A DNA stretch of 64,000 nt from Stomorhina lunata (GCA_933228675.1 OW121741.1:132259290-132323289), one strand, 5' to 3'. Shown: positions 11,834 to 22,690, counted from the first letter of the stretch. The notes: a model not told the origin generated them from the letters alone. Numbers and translations: made by a program.

Positions 11834-12096
11834 ATGTTTGCAATCAAGTAATGAAGACGTACTTGGAAACGTTGAAATGGGAAGGCCTTTCCCACCAGCA
11901 TTATTTAATGACATTGCTCCAGTCAATGTCACACGGTCCTTCTGACCAGCACTTCCAGTTTTATGAAGTGGTAAACAATTTAATCGCTTCAAGAGATGAC
12001 CAGTTTTTTAACGCGGGATTCGTACGCTTCCAGAAAGATGTGAAAAGTAGTGACCAGTTTATTATAAGCCTTAAAGAGAATGTTCTAAAAGAATGA

Positions 12097-13337
12097 TTGC
12101 AGAAAAAATGTCTATTCCCAGTTTGACGCATACTTTTCATCAGAAGCTGATGGATGATTAAGAGGAAGTGCATAACATATTCTCATTTGCATTACTCAGC
12201 ATCAATATAAAACATGAAAGAGCGATCACATATTTTGTAAGAATTAATATCGTCTCTGTACGAGAATTGTATAATATCGTGCGTATTCGAATGTTTAATG
12301 TTTGAGTTGAAGCTTGATTAGCTCAATTGGCACAAGTTGAACTCTGACTGATGGGGAATGTAGGGTTTTCATATCATTCAAGTTAATTGCTATGTATTAA
12401 AGCTTCAGTAATAAAATATTTTAACATATACATATGAATCCAATCATTCTCATAGATATTTTAATATGTTTAAATGTTATTATTTGTGATATTTGCTCGT
12501 AAAATGCACATACGACTACTTCATTTTATGAATTTGAAAACATAAAAGGAAGTAGCCAAGATCTTTTATACTCTAACATGTTTCTTCTTCCAAAACCACT
12601 AAGTAGTACTCGATACATAAGCGTAAAGAAAAAGTGCCTATTAAGATTGTGTTACAAGCACCAGAAATAGAGTTTTAAGAATTTCAACAACTATATCATC
12701 ACATTGGTCACACACAAGAGTTTCTTGTTTGCTGACTGCCTGCCGCCTGCTTGGCATGGCTTGGCTTTAACTTGACTTCTTGTCTGCATTTTCCGGATAC
12801 TTTTAATTTTGTTACTAAAGCGGATTTGTGTTGTGCATCATTTTTCTTATGATTTTGTCCAGTTTGTTCTCACCATTTAAAACTATTATTTTTTTTTTTT
12901 TACTTTGGAATACTTAAGCTGTATTCTTGTGGTAACTGTGCCACCTAACATTAAATATAGTATTTACTTACTTGGTGGTTCCTTGAATCTTCTTAAATGA
13001 ATCTTCGTGTATGAGAATGATAAAAGTTTTTTAATGTTTCCACTAACTACTTTCTTTTGTTGGTGTTACTATAATGATCCAATCATAAAAGGAAACTGGA
13101 ACGGATTTTTATGTTTCATTGGAAATATTTATGGTGGAATAATAAACTTACTTAGATATATAGAAATTAGAAAATTTTTTTTAAAATAAAATTCTAGTTC
13201 AGTGCCTTTCTAAAATTACTATTTATGTACTGAAGTCAATAAAAGTGTCACAGATTTATTAAAATCAATCTCAATATGTTGTGGATCCCAGTCCAATATT
13301 GTATTTATTCGCTATTTTAACGTATTTTCTGGATTGT
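12097..13337. other. Unassigned AT-rich sequence
   Basis: No recognisable gene or repeat. There is a T-run near 12890-12905. Confidence 0.5.
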
Positions 13338-13480
13338 ATATCTATATATATAATTCCCCGAAAACATTTCAATTGGAACAAGGGGTACTTCTCTTAGACA
13401 ATAAGCTGCATCTGATTCTATTTTGTATACTTATTGAAAGGGACCTACGTTTTAACTCCGGCTCCGAACGGCAAATGCAA
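13338..13480 (-). mobile_element. tRNA-derived SINE, 3' half only
   Basis: The TA-rich tail and 3' half of the SINE described at 59447-59767 are present on the minus strand: ATTCCCCG, CAAGGGGTACTTCTC and CGGCTCCGAACGGC. The tRNA-like head is missing. Homology stops at about 13480 and is followed by a short local duplication of TATGTTATCCATATTTATG (about 13482 and 13510). Confidence 0.8.
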
Positions 13481-13584
13481 TGTTATCCATATTTATGTGT
13501 CACACATGAATATGTTATCCATATTTATGTGTGGCGACGTGTTTCCGCCATAACCTCCAGTCCTAATCTTTGTCTTGGAAATAT

Positions 13585-13640
13585 TGATTTCCAGCTGCCC
13601 GAGATTTAACGTGATAGCCTTGATATTTTCTTGAAGGTTT
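13585..13640 (-). mobile_element. Short LINE fragment
   Basis: CAGCTGCCCGAGATT, then TGATAGC and TTTTCTTGAAGG, match 20579-20620 within the minus-strand LINE relic at 20310-20915. Only this short stretch is conserved. Confidence 0.55.
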
Positions 13641-14339
13641 AAGGTTCCCCTGTAGTTGTTGCAGTCTTTAGGGTAACTTTTTCTTGGTATTTTTTGTATT
13701 CATTCTAGGCATAGCTTCCTCATTCCATATTTTATGCACAAATAGGTTCCCCAATCTACTGAGCCTTCAAGATCACATAAAAGCTTATTTACTTTGAGAT
13801 ATTGTCATTGCCAGGAGTTTAATCCTCTTTGATAATTCTCAAACAGATCCTACCTATGGCCTTGACTTAACACTATCCATTTTTGTTGCTTCCTTTAAAA
13901 TTACAATATTTGATTAAAAAAAATATTTGATTCAGATAAGGTTTGTTAAGAATGCCTGCGACTGAATCAGTGTTTCTTGCTGGTAAAAACTAGGGCTTTT
14001 CCGGCAAGATCGTTGTCTGTTCCTTCTGGATACTATTGTTTCTGTTGATGTACAAGAGAAGAATTTACTTTATCACAATTTCTCTCTAGTGCTTTTATAT
14101 TAAGAGAGTTACTCTACGTACTATCTCGATAATGCGGACACCATAAATCCTGAGCATGTCCAAATTCCTGGAGTGTATTGCAGCTTGAAGTTTGTTTCTT
14201 TGTCCGGATTATAGAAAAAAAAGTGGATTATAGATGTGTCCATAAAATCGCATGTCCGGATTATCGGGAGAGTACTGAACTCAAACTGTATTATCATCAG
14301 AAATTATGATCAATAAAATTGTCAGTAAAAATTTTACTG
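13641..14339. other. Unassigned sequence
   Basis: No open frame of note and no repeat match recognised. Confidence 0.45.
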
Positions 14340-14356
14340 CTCGTAAAATTCTTACG

Positions 14357-14402
14357 AATCGTGAGTTCGAGTCGGGCTTAGGTTGATGTCATAAATTATT
14401 TT
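14357..14402. repeat. Left arm of a widely spaced inverted repeat
   Basis: GTGAGTTCGAGTCGGGCTTA, then GGTTGATGTCATAAATTAT, is the near-perfect reverse complement of 16291-16332. It contains GTTCGAGTC, which fits the tRNA B-box consensus. No A-box was found upstream, so a SINE origin is only possible. The two arms enclose about 1.9 kb of nested relics. Confidence 0.65.
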
Positions 14403-14459
14403 TTTAATTTATGATTTTTAAATTATATGAATAAATTTTAGGAATACTGAAAAAACTAT

Positions 14460-14863
14460 GTGACACTCAGCAGTGTCACGATTTCGTTGAAATCGGTCCA
14501 CATTTGACCATAGACATACAAACTCTTCTTTAAAAACGCACTAAATGAGACAAAAAATCACTAAAACGCTCGTAAATCTAAAGATAATGAAAATTTTGAG
14601 TTTATTTTTCTCATACATAATTTTTGTAACAACTGTAGTCAACTTGCCAAATTTCGAGATAATCGGTTCACATTTGACTCTAGCTCTCATATAAGTGCAA
14701 ATGACGAAAACAGGTTGAATATATAAGTTTTGAGAAAATGTTTGTATGATGGCAAAATTTAGCAAATATTTGTCTTTATACAGGAAAAATAACACCTTTG
14801 ACCTTAGTGGTGAAGGGTATCGTATGGTCGGCTTGACCGACTATAGCGCTTTCTTACTTGTTT
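14460..14863 (-). repeat. Hairpin-ended interspersed repeat, partial copy
   Basis: On the minus strand this starts with CAAGTAAGAAAGCGCTATAG and runs through the hairpin-forming GTCGGTCAAGCCGAC. It continues to about the middle of the family seen complete at 48418-49227. No protein is encoded. Confidence 0.9.
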
Positions 14864-14880
14864 TTTTTTACTTAAGTGAT

Positions 14881-15130
14881 TTACGCTTGATCAAGATCAT
14901 TTTGTAATAAATCAAATAAATTTGTAATATCAAATTTCCCATTGTACTTACTTAACTTAAATGGTCTATACCAAAAACCGAGTAACTTTAGAATTCCATG
15001 CGCTTCAATCATGTGCGCATATTCTCCAATTCGTATGTCAAGCTTTGAAAGATTTTCCTCTACTTGGGCTTTCCATCGAATTTTCGGAGTCCTCTTTAAG
15101 GAGTTCATTCAAGATCGTTTTCGAATACTT
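14881..15130 (-). mobile_element. LINE C-terminal relic, copy 2
   Basis: On the minus strand, 14945-15108 keeps an open stretch of about 75 codons with TPKIRWKAQVEENLSKLDIR and IEAHGILKLLGFW. This is the best preserved of three copies of this LINE tail; the others are at 8955 and 22245. The product would be the end of the ORF2 polyprotein after reverse transcriptase. Here it is a fragment without the catalytic domain. Confidence 0.7.
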
Positions 15131-15372
15131 TTGTTGCTGGAGTATTTTCATACATTCTCACATGCTATGCGAGTAGCATGTGTTTTCTATTGAAAATTGT
15201 TTCAGATCTGGGACGATTTCATTTTCTATTTGCAATTCGGTTTATTAAAAATTTGAAGATTTATCGAAACAAATTATTAAACAAGTTTTTTTATTATTAA
15301 TGTCCAGCTAATTTTTGTGTTGTCAAGATTTTTTTCCTTATGTCCAGCTTTTTCAGGATTCGTGTCTGGCAA

Positions 15373-15541
15373 CCCTAGGGTCCACACAGCCAGCCAGACG
15401 GACATCGCTAAATCGACTCAGAAAGTGATTCTAAGCCTATTGGTATACTAAAGTTGGGTCTAAGACAAATATTTCTATGCGTTACATACATCAGCACAAA
15501 CTTATAATACCTCTCCACCTATGGTGGTGAAGGGTATAAAT
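15373..15541 (+). repeat. Hairpin-ended interspersed repeat, 3' part
   Basis: AGCCAGCCAGACGGACATCG through ATGGTGGTGAAGGGTATAAA matches the right third of 48418-49227. Confidence 0.9.
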
Positions 15542-15547
15542 ACTACA

Positions 15548-15960
15548 AAAATTGTGATTCTGCAACAGCCACATATCGTGCTTTAAGAGGAGATTATGGT
15601 TTACATAATCGTCCAACTACGCAAGCAATTGACAAAATTGTGAAGAAATTTGAAGAGACTGGAGCAGTTACAAATACTGTAAAGCCTTTGCATCATTGTT
15701 TAGCTCGTTCCGCTGAAAATATCGCTGATGTAAGTGAAAGTGTTGCAGAAGATCCGAATGTGTCGACTCCATGAATTCGGAGTGTTATGGTCATCTGATA
15801 ACCGACTTTTTTGCCTGCTATTGAAGAATACGACTTGGAGACAACAAGACGGTGCCACATGCTACACAACTCGAGCGAATATGGCTTTATTGCAATAGAC
15901 ATTTCCTGTCCACGTAATTTCTCGTAGTGGCGATATCACTTGGCCACCAAGATCATAAGT
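15548..15960 (+). mobile_element. DUF4817/mariner-like transposase relic, copy 1
   Basis: The start decodes as a helix-turn-helix head with TYRALRGDYGLHNRPTTQAI and KIVKKFEETGAV, typical of DUF4817-type heads on insect mariner-superfamily transposases. It continues to AEDPNVS and then jumps at about 15770 to NSE/ITDF, DGATCYTTRANMALLQ and ISRSGDITWPPRS from the second half of the catalytic domain. The first-aspartate region is missing and stops are present. The same junction occurs in the copy at 46545-47045, so the deletion is ancestral to both. Confidence 0.8.
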
Positions 15961-16029
15961 ATCGAAATCAAAAGAAGAATCATACTTCAGCCTAAGCAAG
16001 CAGTTTATTAATAAAATTCCGAGGATTTT

Positions 16030-16208
16030 ATTAAGAACTAAATAAAGCTTTACAAAACGGTCATACTACCAATGTTATTTTTTGGTGCTGAATCATGGGC
16101 ACTTGCACAAAGAGATGAAGCTGTTCTTGGAGTCTTTGAGAGAAAGATCCTATCTATCTTTGAGAGGAAGGTCCAATCAGCATTAACAACGAATTTAGAA
16201 ATATTCGC
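16030..16208 (+). mobile_element. LINE reverse transcriptase tail relic
   Basis: The plus strand encodes KLYKTVILPMLFFGAESWAL, then AQRDEAVLGVFERKILSI, and in another frame GPISINNEFRNIR. This is the conserved segment just after the reverse-transcriptase fingers and palm in many insect LINE ORF2 proteins (LYKTLI.PVL.YG.E.W and FERK.LR). Catalytic motifs are absent because only about 60 residues remain. Confidence 0.75.
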
Positions 16209-16295
16209 TGTCTAAGACAAATATTTCCATGCTTTACATACATCAGCACAAACTTATAATACCGTTTCCACCTATGGTGGTGAAGGGTATAAAAA
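16209..16295 (+). repeat. Hairpin-ended interspersed repeat, 3' end only
   Basis: TCTAAGACAAATATTTCCAT through GTGGTGAAGGGTATAAAA matches the last about 85 bp of the family at 48418-49227. Confidence 0.85.
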
Positions 16296-16332
16296 TAATT
16301 TATGACATGAACCTAAGCCCGATTCGAACTCA
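16291..16332. repeat. Right arm of the widely spaced inverted repeat
   Basis: ATAATTTATGACATGAACCT, then AAGCCCGATTCGAACTC, is complementary to 14357-14402 with about two mismatches. It starts directly at the GGGTATAAAA end of the preceding repeat. Confidence 0.65.
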
Positions 16333-16649
16333 AGACCATCAACATAAATTCTGGTTCAACTAAAATTAATTTCTTTCAATTCTTACGAATCTTTATAATG
16401 GAATCGGTAATATATCGGTAATATTAAAAGTAGTGTCGCCTCTTGTATTAAGAGTTCTTTGAAAAGTCCAAATAGCATAACCGATTAAAATCGAACGGCA
16501 AAATATCCATAAAAATCAAATTCTGCATAAAACATTTGAATAATTTCCCGAAATATTACTTATACCCACTAAGAAGGGGAACGTAACCCTAAAAACTCAC
16601 AATATCTAGTTGTGATAGATGTGTAAAATATTCGGTCAACTGAGTAAAG

Positions 16650-18920
16650 CATTCGTCACTGTTTCATTTGAATTTTTTGAACGAGTGAGTACTTCTGCCG
16701 TATATTCATAAGGCTAACACTTTTTTTGTGCTCGTACAACACTTCTCCGAAATCCCACTGCCTGTTTTCTTTCAGTACGAAACGTTTTCTGTCTAGTGAT
16801 TTTCTTTTAAATGTGGTCGCTTACTTCTGGTGAGCGTGTTTTTTTTTCGAATTTTTTTTTTTTTTGTGGGGTTCGTCGCCTATCTTCTTTCTCTTCTCAG
16901 ATACGAAAACACACAGAGAAGACAAAAACACGGGCATACTCACATACGTACAACGTATTAACGTTTGTTGCCGCATACAAACAAACAGAATTATCGGCTT
17001 CACTTTGTTGTGTTTTCGAATTTTGTTGCCAGTCGATTGTAAGCCGCCGATGACGTCGGTTTGGTGAGAGAGAATAAAGAAGAAAATATTAATTATAATA
17101 AATAAAAATAAAGAAACTATTAATTATAATAAATAAAAATAAAGAAAATATTAAAAGTAAAAGATTTTTAGAAGAAAAAAAAAAAACAAGAAGAAACGTT
17201 TATATTGTTAAATATTTTTTTGAAATTTAAGAATTTTTTTAAAAAGTGTTTATAAAAGAGATTTTATTAAAAAAGAAAACAATTTCTAAAATTGAAAGAA
17301 TTTGAAACAAAAACAAACAAATTCCTAGTGTCTTAGTAATCAAATTTATAGAGAAAAGGAATTTCCGTATTGAATTAAAAATTTGAATTTGTTAAGAATT
17401 AATATAAGTAATAGTTATTTGTGCTTTAAATGACTTTTTAAATAATTTGTTTAAACAAATTTGATAAATTACAAAAAAAAGTTAAGCTTTTTTATTGCAT
17501 CTGATTTGATAACTGTGTTTCGAGCTCCAGAGTGTGTTGTCATTTAAATATTACAGTTAAATTGGATGAAATTAAGAAGAAGCAATAGCAAAGTCAATAA
17601 TACTTATAACAATTTGTTGCTAATGATTTCTTTGGTATGACAAACATCATCATCATCATCAATTAACCCCAAATACTACAATAACAATTTTGACAGATAA
17701 CGTTAAAGTTTAAATAAACATCAACTCTCACTCTCTCTCCTACACAACAAACTCTGAAGAGTTTAGATGTCAGTGTTTTGAGTTTATTTAAAAGTAACTG
17801 AAAAAAAGATAATAAATAATTTATTTATTTTCTATGAAATGATAAACGGAAATACCAAAGTAACAAACAAACATCAAAAAGCAACACAACAATAATCAAA
17901 CAGCCACAACAAATCTACAAAATAAATACGAAAATTGAAAAAGAGGAAGAAGAAGCAAAAAAGTTATCACAAGAAGAGAAGCGAAACGTAGAAGAGTAAA
18001 ACAAATACAAAGGGCAACAAATTGCATTTGTACAGAGAACAATAACAAGCAACATAAAAATGTTAAGTAAACGAAGATAATAACAGAAAAATCTCTAAGA
18101 AAAACTAGAAAGAAACAAAGGAAATTAAAAGCAAAAAATTAAAACAACAACCTAATACTATAATAAAACAACAACAAAAACCAGACGGAAGTAATAAAAT
18201 TTACACAACTGCAAAGTAATTAACAGACACACAAACCTCTGTACTCACAACGAGAACTCAACTCTTTACTACAAAATTACTCTCAGTGCATTTAAGGCAA
18301 AAGAACTAAAACGCCAGAGAAGGAAAACACAACAGAGACCCTAAAGAAGAAAACTGAAATCTGTAAGCAGCAACAACTAAATAAAATAAAATTAAATCTT
18401 ATAAAATAATCAACAATAAACTAAAGCATTTCAACAAAAAGAGCAGGAAGACGTAGAAAAATAGAAAAAAAATCTCTTTCTACTCTCCTGCACTCAATGC
18501 ACTTCAAATTCAACAAAAATTTATTACAAAACAACAAAAACTCACAATAAAAATCGTAATAAAAAAACCTAAAGAGGAAATAAGAATGCTGAGTGGACAT
18601 TAAACAGAAACAGCACAAAAGTTTATACGAAATAAAAAAAAAAAATAAAACCTATAAAACTGCAGTAAACTTTTCAAGCCGGAACTTTTTTGCCCGTTTA
18701 AGACATTTTTTGCAAAGTAGCAAGAGCCAACACCAAACCCCCTGCCAACGCCGAAAGCGCCAACCTTTAGTTGTTAAGTCACAATTAACTTAGAAAGGCC
18801 TGGTTTTTACTTTATTTCCGTATTGCATTTGACTTCACTTGTTAGTTGCAACAGTTCTTGCTTGATCGGAACTTACTAATCCCGTTTTATATTGAGTAAA
18901 AAGCAGTAAACATTATCGGT
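16650..18920 (+). other. Candidate long 5' leader or first exon (A-rich, T-poor)
   Basis: From about 17050 to 18780 the plus strand is strikingly rich in A and C and poor in T, with many CAACA/AACAA and AAGAAG runs. Upstream lies a mixed-composition stretch (16700-17050) like a fly promoter or leader. A good splice-donor match, GGTAAGTTA, occurs at about 18912. Such strand asymmetry is common in long fly 5' untranslated exons. No coding start with a long frame is visible, and longest frames are about 80 codons. This is inference from composition only; a non-transcribed A-rich tract is equally possible. Confidence 0.3.
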
Positions 18921-18978
18921 AAGTTAAAAATATCTAAGTAATTATGTATATTTCAAATTTCATAAACATATCATTATC

Positions 18979-19289
18979 GTGTACCGCCGCGGTACAGCAG
19001 GTTAGTCATCCGCCTAGCATACCAGAGGTCCCAAGTTCGATCTACGGTCAGACCCACTTGAAAAAAATAAATTTTCAAAAAAGCGGCGGTTCACCTCATA
19101 ACTTAGCTAGCCACTGGCTATTGATTATTAGGCTATGTAAAACTTCTCTAACTATTGCATCTGCCTTTCGGAGCCGGAGTTAAAACGTAGGTCCCTTTCA
19201 ATGAGTCTAAAAATAGAATCGGATGCAGCTCTTTGTCTGAGAGAAGTACCCCTTGTTCCAATTGAAATGTCGGGAAATTATATATATAA
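18979..19289 (+). mobile_element. tRNA-derived SINE, copy 2
   Basis: About 310 bp, in the same family as 59447-59767. The head has GCCGCGGTACAGCAGGTTAG (degraded A-box), followed by AAGTTCGATCT (B-box). The body has CACTTGAAAAAAATAAATTT and CGGAGCCGGAGTTAAAACG, and the tail is ATTATATATATA. A possible 9-bp target repeat, ATAAACATA, lies at 18962 and 19286, but eight bases separate the left one from the head. Part of a larger tandem duplication with 19630-20210. Confidence 0.8.
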
Positions 19290-19629
19290 ACATAAAATTA
19301 ACACTAGATGTCAAGCTCCTTTATTGCCCCTATTTTTTAAGTTTTAACATAAGAAACCTTACGCTCTATTGCTTCAATTCGATCCTTCTGAACAGGCTTT
19401 TATTAAACCATGTTTGATAGTTCAGAGCATACTTTAACAAACATATTGTTTTAAATATTGAGGACAATGTTACCCCTGCTCCTAACCTGTCTAATCTTAT
19501 TCAAACTTATCTTAAAAGTTATACAAAAATAAGTATTTCTTAGTATCTTCTTCTTCTGTTATCCATGACTCCCAGTGCAGTATAGGGCCTCAACCATCCT
19601 TTTATATCGAACACTATTGTGAGATCTTG
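19290..19629 (+). repeat. Flank shared with 19940-20210; end module at 19545-19594
   Basis: TTATTAAACCATGTTTGATA, then GTTACCCCTGCTCCTAACCT and the following text recur about 646 bp downstream. This shows that SINE copies 2 and 3 sit in a segmental tandem duplication. The stretch ends with the TTCTTCTTCTGTTATC plus GACTCCCAGTG module. Confidence 0.75.
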
Positions 19630-19940
19630 TGAGCCGCCGTGGTATAGCAGGATATTCATAGCATACCAGAGGTCCTAAGTTCGATCTGTCTGACCGAGGA
19701 CCCACTTGAAAAAAATAAATTTTCAAAAAATCGGCGGTTCACCTCATAACTCAGCTGAGCTGAGCGGCTGGTAATTGAGTATTAGGCTATTTAAAACTTC
19801 TCTAACTAATGCATTTGTCGTTCGGAGCCGGAGTTAAAACGTAGGCCCCTTTCAATGAATCTAAAAATAGAATTGAATGCAGCTAGCTCATTGTCTGAGA
19901 GAAGTACCCCTTGTTCCGATTGGAATGTTGTCGGGGAATG
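19630..19940 (+). mobile_element. tRNA-derived SINE, copy 3
   Basis: The head GAGCCGCCGTGGTATAGCAG contains TGGTATAGCAGG, close to the A-box, and is followed by AAGTTCGATCTGT at the B-box. The body and 3' end match copy 2. The AT tail is replaced by GGGGAATGTTACCCCTGC. The internal A-to-B distance is about that of a tRNA gene. It may have arisen by duplication of copy 2 rather than by a new insertion. Confidence 0.8.
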
Positions 19941-20309
19941 TTACCCCTGCTAATAACCTGTCTAAAATTTAAACTTATCTTAAAGTTGCACAAAAATAAG
20001 TATTTTTAAGCTCCTTCATTTCCCGCTCCTTCGCTTCATGCCGATCCTGCTGATAAAGGCTTTTATTAAGCCATGTTTGATAGTTCAGAGGATACTTTAA
20101 ATAATGAGGACAAAGTTACCCCTGCTCCTAACCTGTCTAATCTTATTCAAACTTATCTTAAAAGTTATACAAAAATAAGTATTTCTTAGTATCTTCTTCT
20201 TCTGTTATCGTTCGCTTAAAGTGGCATCATTAACTCAAAATGTATAAAACGGCGGATAGAGCACATAAACTCCCTCGACGATATATTAAGGATTTGTTTG
20301 CAAAGGTTT
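19941..20309 (+). repeat. Second unit of the 646-bp segmental duplication
   Basis: Repeats the CATGTTTGATAGTTCAGAG and CCTAACCTGTCTAATCTTAT blocks of 19390-19560. It is cut off within the GTTATC of the TTCTTCTTCTGTTATC module at 20210. Confidence 0.75.
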
Positions 20310-20915
20310 GTAGGCGCTTATCGATGGCATTCATGCGTTTTCGCAACCGTAATACAAGATGGACTTGACATTCGAGTTGTATACTCGTAACTTAGTTGTT
20401 GTTGATATATGCCGAGATTTCCAAATAGCTCGGAGAATGCTGAAAGCAGATTTTGCTTATTAATACACGAATCAAAATCCTCGTCGGCGCCACCTTTTGT
20501 AGATACCAAACTACCAAGATAATTAAAGGTACCTACACATCCAATAATCTCATTATACACATTGATGTGATTTCCAAACCAGCTGCCCGAGATTCAACAG
20601 TGATAGCGTTTTCTTGAAGGAGACCTGAGCTTTGGCTTAGAAGACATACGTTATCAGCGCATTCCAAGTCTTCGAGTTGTTTGAAGGGTGTCTATTGGAT
20701 ACCGCGTCTTCTACCATTCAGAGCAGTACGCATTATATTGTCGATGACGAGGATAAAAAATATAGGTGACAAGATACATGATTGTCTTACTGCAGTAGTA
20801 ACTTCCAACGGATTAGACAATTTACCTTTTGTAGGGCCCGACAATTAAACTCCACGTGCATTGCCTGAATTAAGTTCAGAATTTTCTTTGGTATGCTACG
20901 ATTTTCTAAAATTCT
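20310..20915 (-). mobile_element. LINE reverse transcriptase relic with mutated YADD motif
   Basis: On the minus strand, about 20840 down to 20640 encodes PLEVTTAVRQSCILSP, then IFFILVIDNIMRTALNGRRR, the conserved GVRQGC.LSP block of LINE reverse transcriptases. A stop replaces a likely tryptophan after GIQ. The catalytic F/YADD box reads CADN (in LECADNVCL). Downstream, GTFNYLGSLVSTKGGADEDF (about 20535-20470) is the expected post-palm motif. Upstream sequence to 20915 resembles the preceding region with a frameshift. The element is inactive by loss of the metal-binding aspartates and by stops. Confidence 0.8.
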
Positions 20916-22244
20916 AACTAGATAGATTTTCTTAGTATGGGAGAAGAAATTCCCCTGCTATAATAAGAATAACAAAAATGTGGTTTGACTTAGTTCAGTG
21001 ATCTTAGACTAATTCTTCTAAAGATAATCCTATAATACGATTCTTTTTTCTATGGAGGAGCAACTCCCCTGCTCCGATCCTTCTAATATTTGACCAACCT
21101 ATCATTATTTTTCAAAAAGATGTGTGTACAAATTTTGAGAACTACCTTTATTAGTAGAGAACATACACGCGGAATGTTTTTAATTAGTGTGGGGGAGAAA
21201 GTTCCTATTGAGCTGATAATACCACTTAATCTAAATTCAAATTTTAATCAGTGGTTATCAGGTTTAATGCATAAACAAACAAACTTATAAACACTTTTAT
21301 TATATGTTTAGATTATATTTAGAAACACTTTTCGAACCTGTTCATTAATTCTCAAACTGGTTCGATCAGAATCTTTTTAAAATCTAAAAGTTGAATTTCT
21401 AAATATAAACTCTGGCCTTTCTATCATGTCCGATATTTTATAACGACCAGATTCTAAATTTAAACTTAATATTTTAGAAATATAAAAGCTTCGGATCTTC
21501 TAAATCCAGATTTAGTCAACAAATTTTAATAATGTTATTAATTAAACATTCCGGTTTCCAAACACTAATCGGAGAAGCATTTGAAATAAACCCAAAAGTC
21601 CTCTAAGGGTCACATTTGTTCTGTAACTTATATTAATAAGGAGTAATGGGTGGCAAACCATAATGGCTGGGGCAATCCAAAATCGATGCTGCAGATAATT
21701 TTTTGAGGCCGTTTTTGGAGAAGTCTTTCTCACCGCATTAAAATTTGTTTCGCTTATCATTTTACTAATTAAACTAACGCTACTGTACGATTCCAAGAAG
21801 CTCCAAAATAAATTAAAATCATCATCCCAAACATTAGAGATCTATAGCCATTTAAGTCGTAGCCCTGGAAGGCTATACTTATTGACAATGAGCTTTTGAT
21901 TCCTCAATTTCTCTAAGTCGTCTTCATACCAATCCGAGGCTTTCTATATTAACCTCACCAGAGATGAATTGTCCTTTGCGTCGGATTTATTGCTTCTGAA
22001 AACTCCAGACAATGACAGGAAATACAAAAGGCGGTGTAACCACTAAATAGTTTGATTCTTTTATATTTATTATTAAAGATAAGATTTCGATGTTTTATTG
22101 AATTGATGGCAACCTTCGCTCTACTTCGCATTGATGTCCTTAAATTGATCCCTCCATTAAAGGAATTCGAAGTATTTATTTAATGATTTCAAAAATTAAA
22201 AAAAGCTTTCAATTGGGACCGATTTCATCAAAACAAATTGTATC
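20916..22244. other. Mostly unassigned; repeated CCCCTGC boxes at 20935-21200
   Basis: Three loosely similar boxes (GGGAGAAGAAATTCCCCTGC near 20938, GGAGGAGCAACTCCCCTGCT near 21054, GGGGGAGAAAGTTCC near 21190) echo the GTTACCCCTGCTCC segment of 19470. The remainder has no recognisable gene. Confidence 0.4.
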
Positions 22245-22690
22245 TTACTAGCTTACTTACCTAAATGGCCTATATTTTTAACCTATTGAGGTCAAAGGCC
22301 GAGCCTGTTTTAGAATTCTATGCGCTTCGATCTTGTGCCCTATTTTATATTTCGAAAGCTTAGCTTTGAAAGGTTTTCTTTTACTTGGTCCTTCCATCAA
22401 TATTTCGGACGTCCTATTCTTACATTAGGAGGTCCGTTTTTATTCTAGCTTTTTCATAGTTATTGTTTTTTCCAGGGGTGGGTTACTAGCACGACGTCCA
22501 AACCCATATTTTTATATTTCTTATGGGAGAACTCGCGGCACATGTTAGCTCAATACATTAACGGGTGTTAACGTAGTTTCCCGGGTGATACCACGAGGTG
22601 GTTGAGATAAAGAATTACCAAGATAAGTCTGGGCTTACTAAATTAAGCCCAATCAGAACTGTTGCTTGGTATATAATATCCCCTACAACA
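22245..22690 (-). mobile_element. LINE 3'-coding relic, copy 3
   Basis: This is the full-length counterpart of 8955-9400 in the same orientation, sharing ATGCGCTTCGATCTTGTG, TTTCGGACGTCC, GGGTTACTAGC, CACATGTTAGCT, CCGGGTGATACCA and AAGTCTGGGCTTACTAA. Coding traces of the LINE tail are more degraded than at 14945. Confidence 0.65.

Larger units (their letters stand above)
10460..12096 (+). mobile_element. Mariner (DD34D-type) transposase relic
   Basis: In order along the plus strand: SEGKWREWF (about 10500), a GDFNVEDRHGGG piece (about 10545), FLGVSQQDIFKSLKDMGMIQ (about 10650), LGAVQVKTRD and HRIV pieces (10720 onward), an ETITGD motif, NERHDK-like sequence (about 11540), and KTYLETLKWEGL through DDQFF (11852-12020). 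These match the domain order of insect mariner transposases of about 345 residues. The relic is dead. It has many stops and frameshifts, its central part is present three times in tandem, and a 247-bp MITE interrupts it at 11587-11833. Terminal inverted repeats were not recognised. Confidence 0.85.

Noticed and set aside
14357..14380. SINE or tRNA gene from the GTTCGAGTC box
   Set aside because: No A-box at tRNA distance and no second complete copy with a tail. Reported only as an inverted repeat.
16811..17067. Short overlapping frames of 60-80 codons near 16811-17067
   Set aside because: They lie in a poly-T and leader-like stretch on both strands, with no domain signature.
18979..19060. 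Functional tRNA gene
   Set aside because: A- and B-box-like sequences are present, but the same head is followed by the same non-tRNA body in several copies, so this is a SINE.
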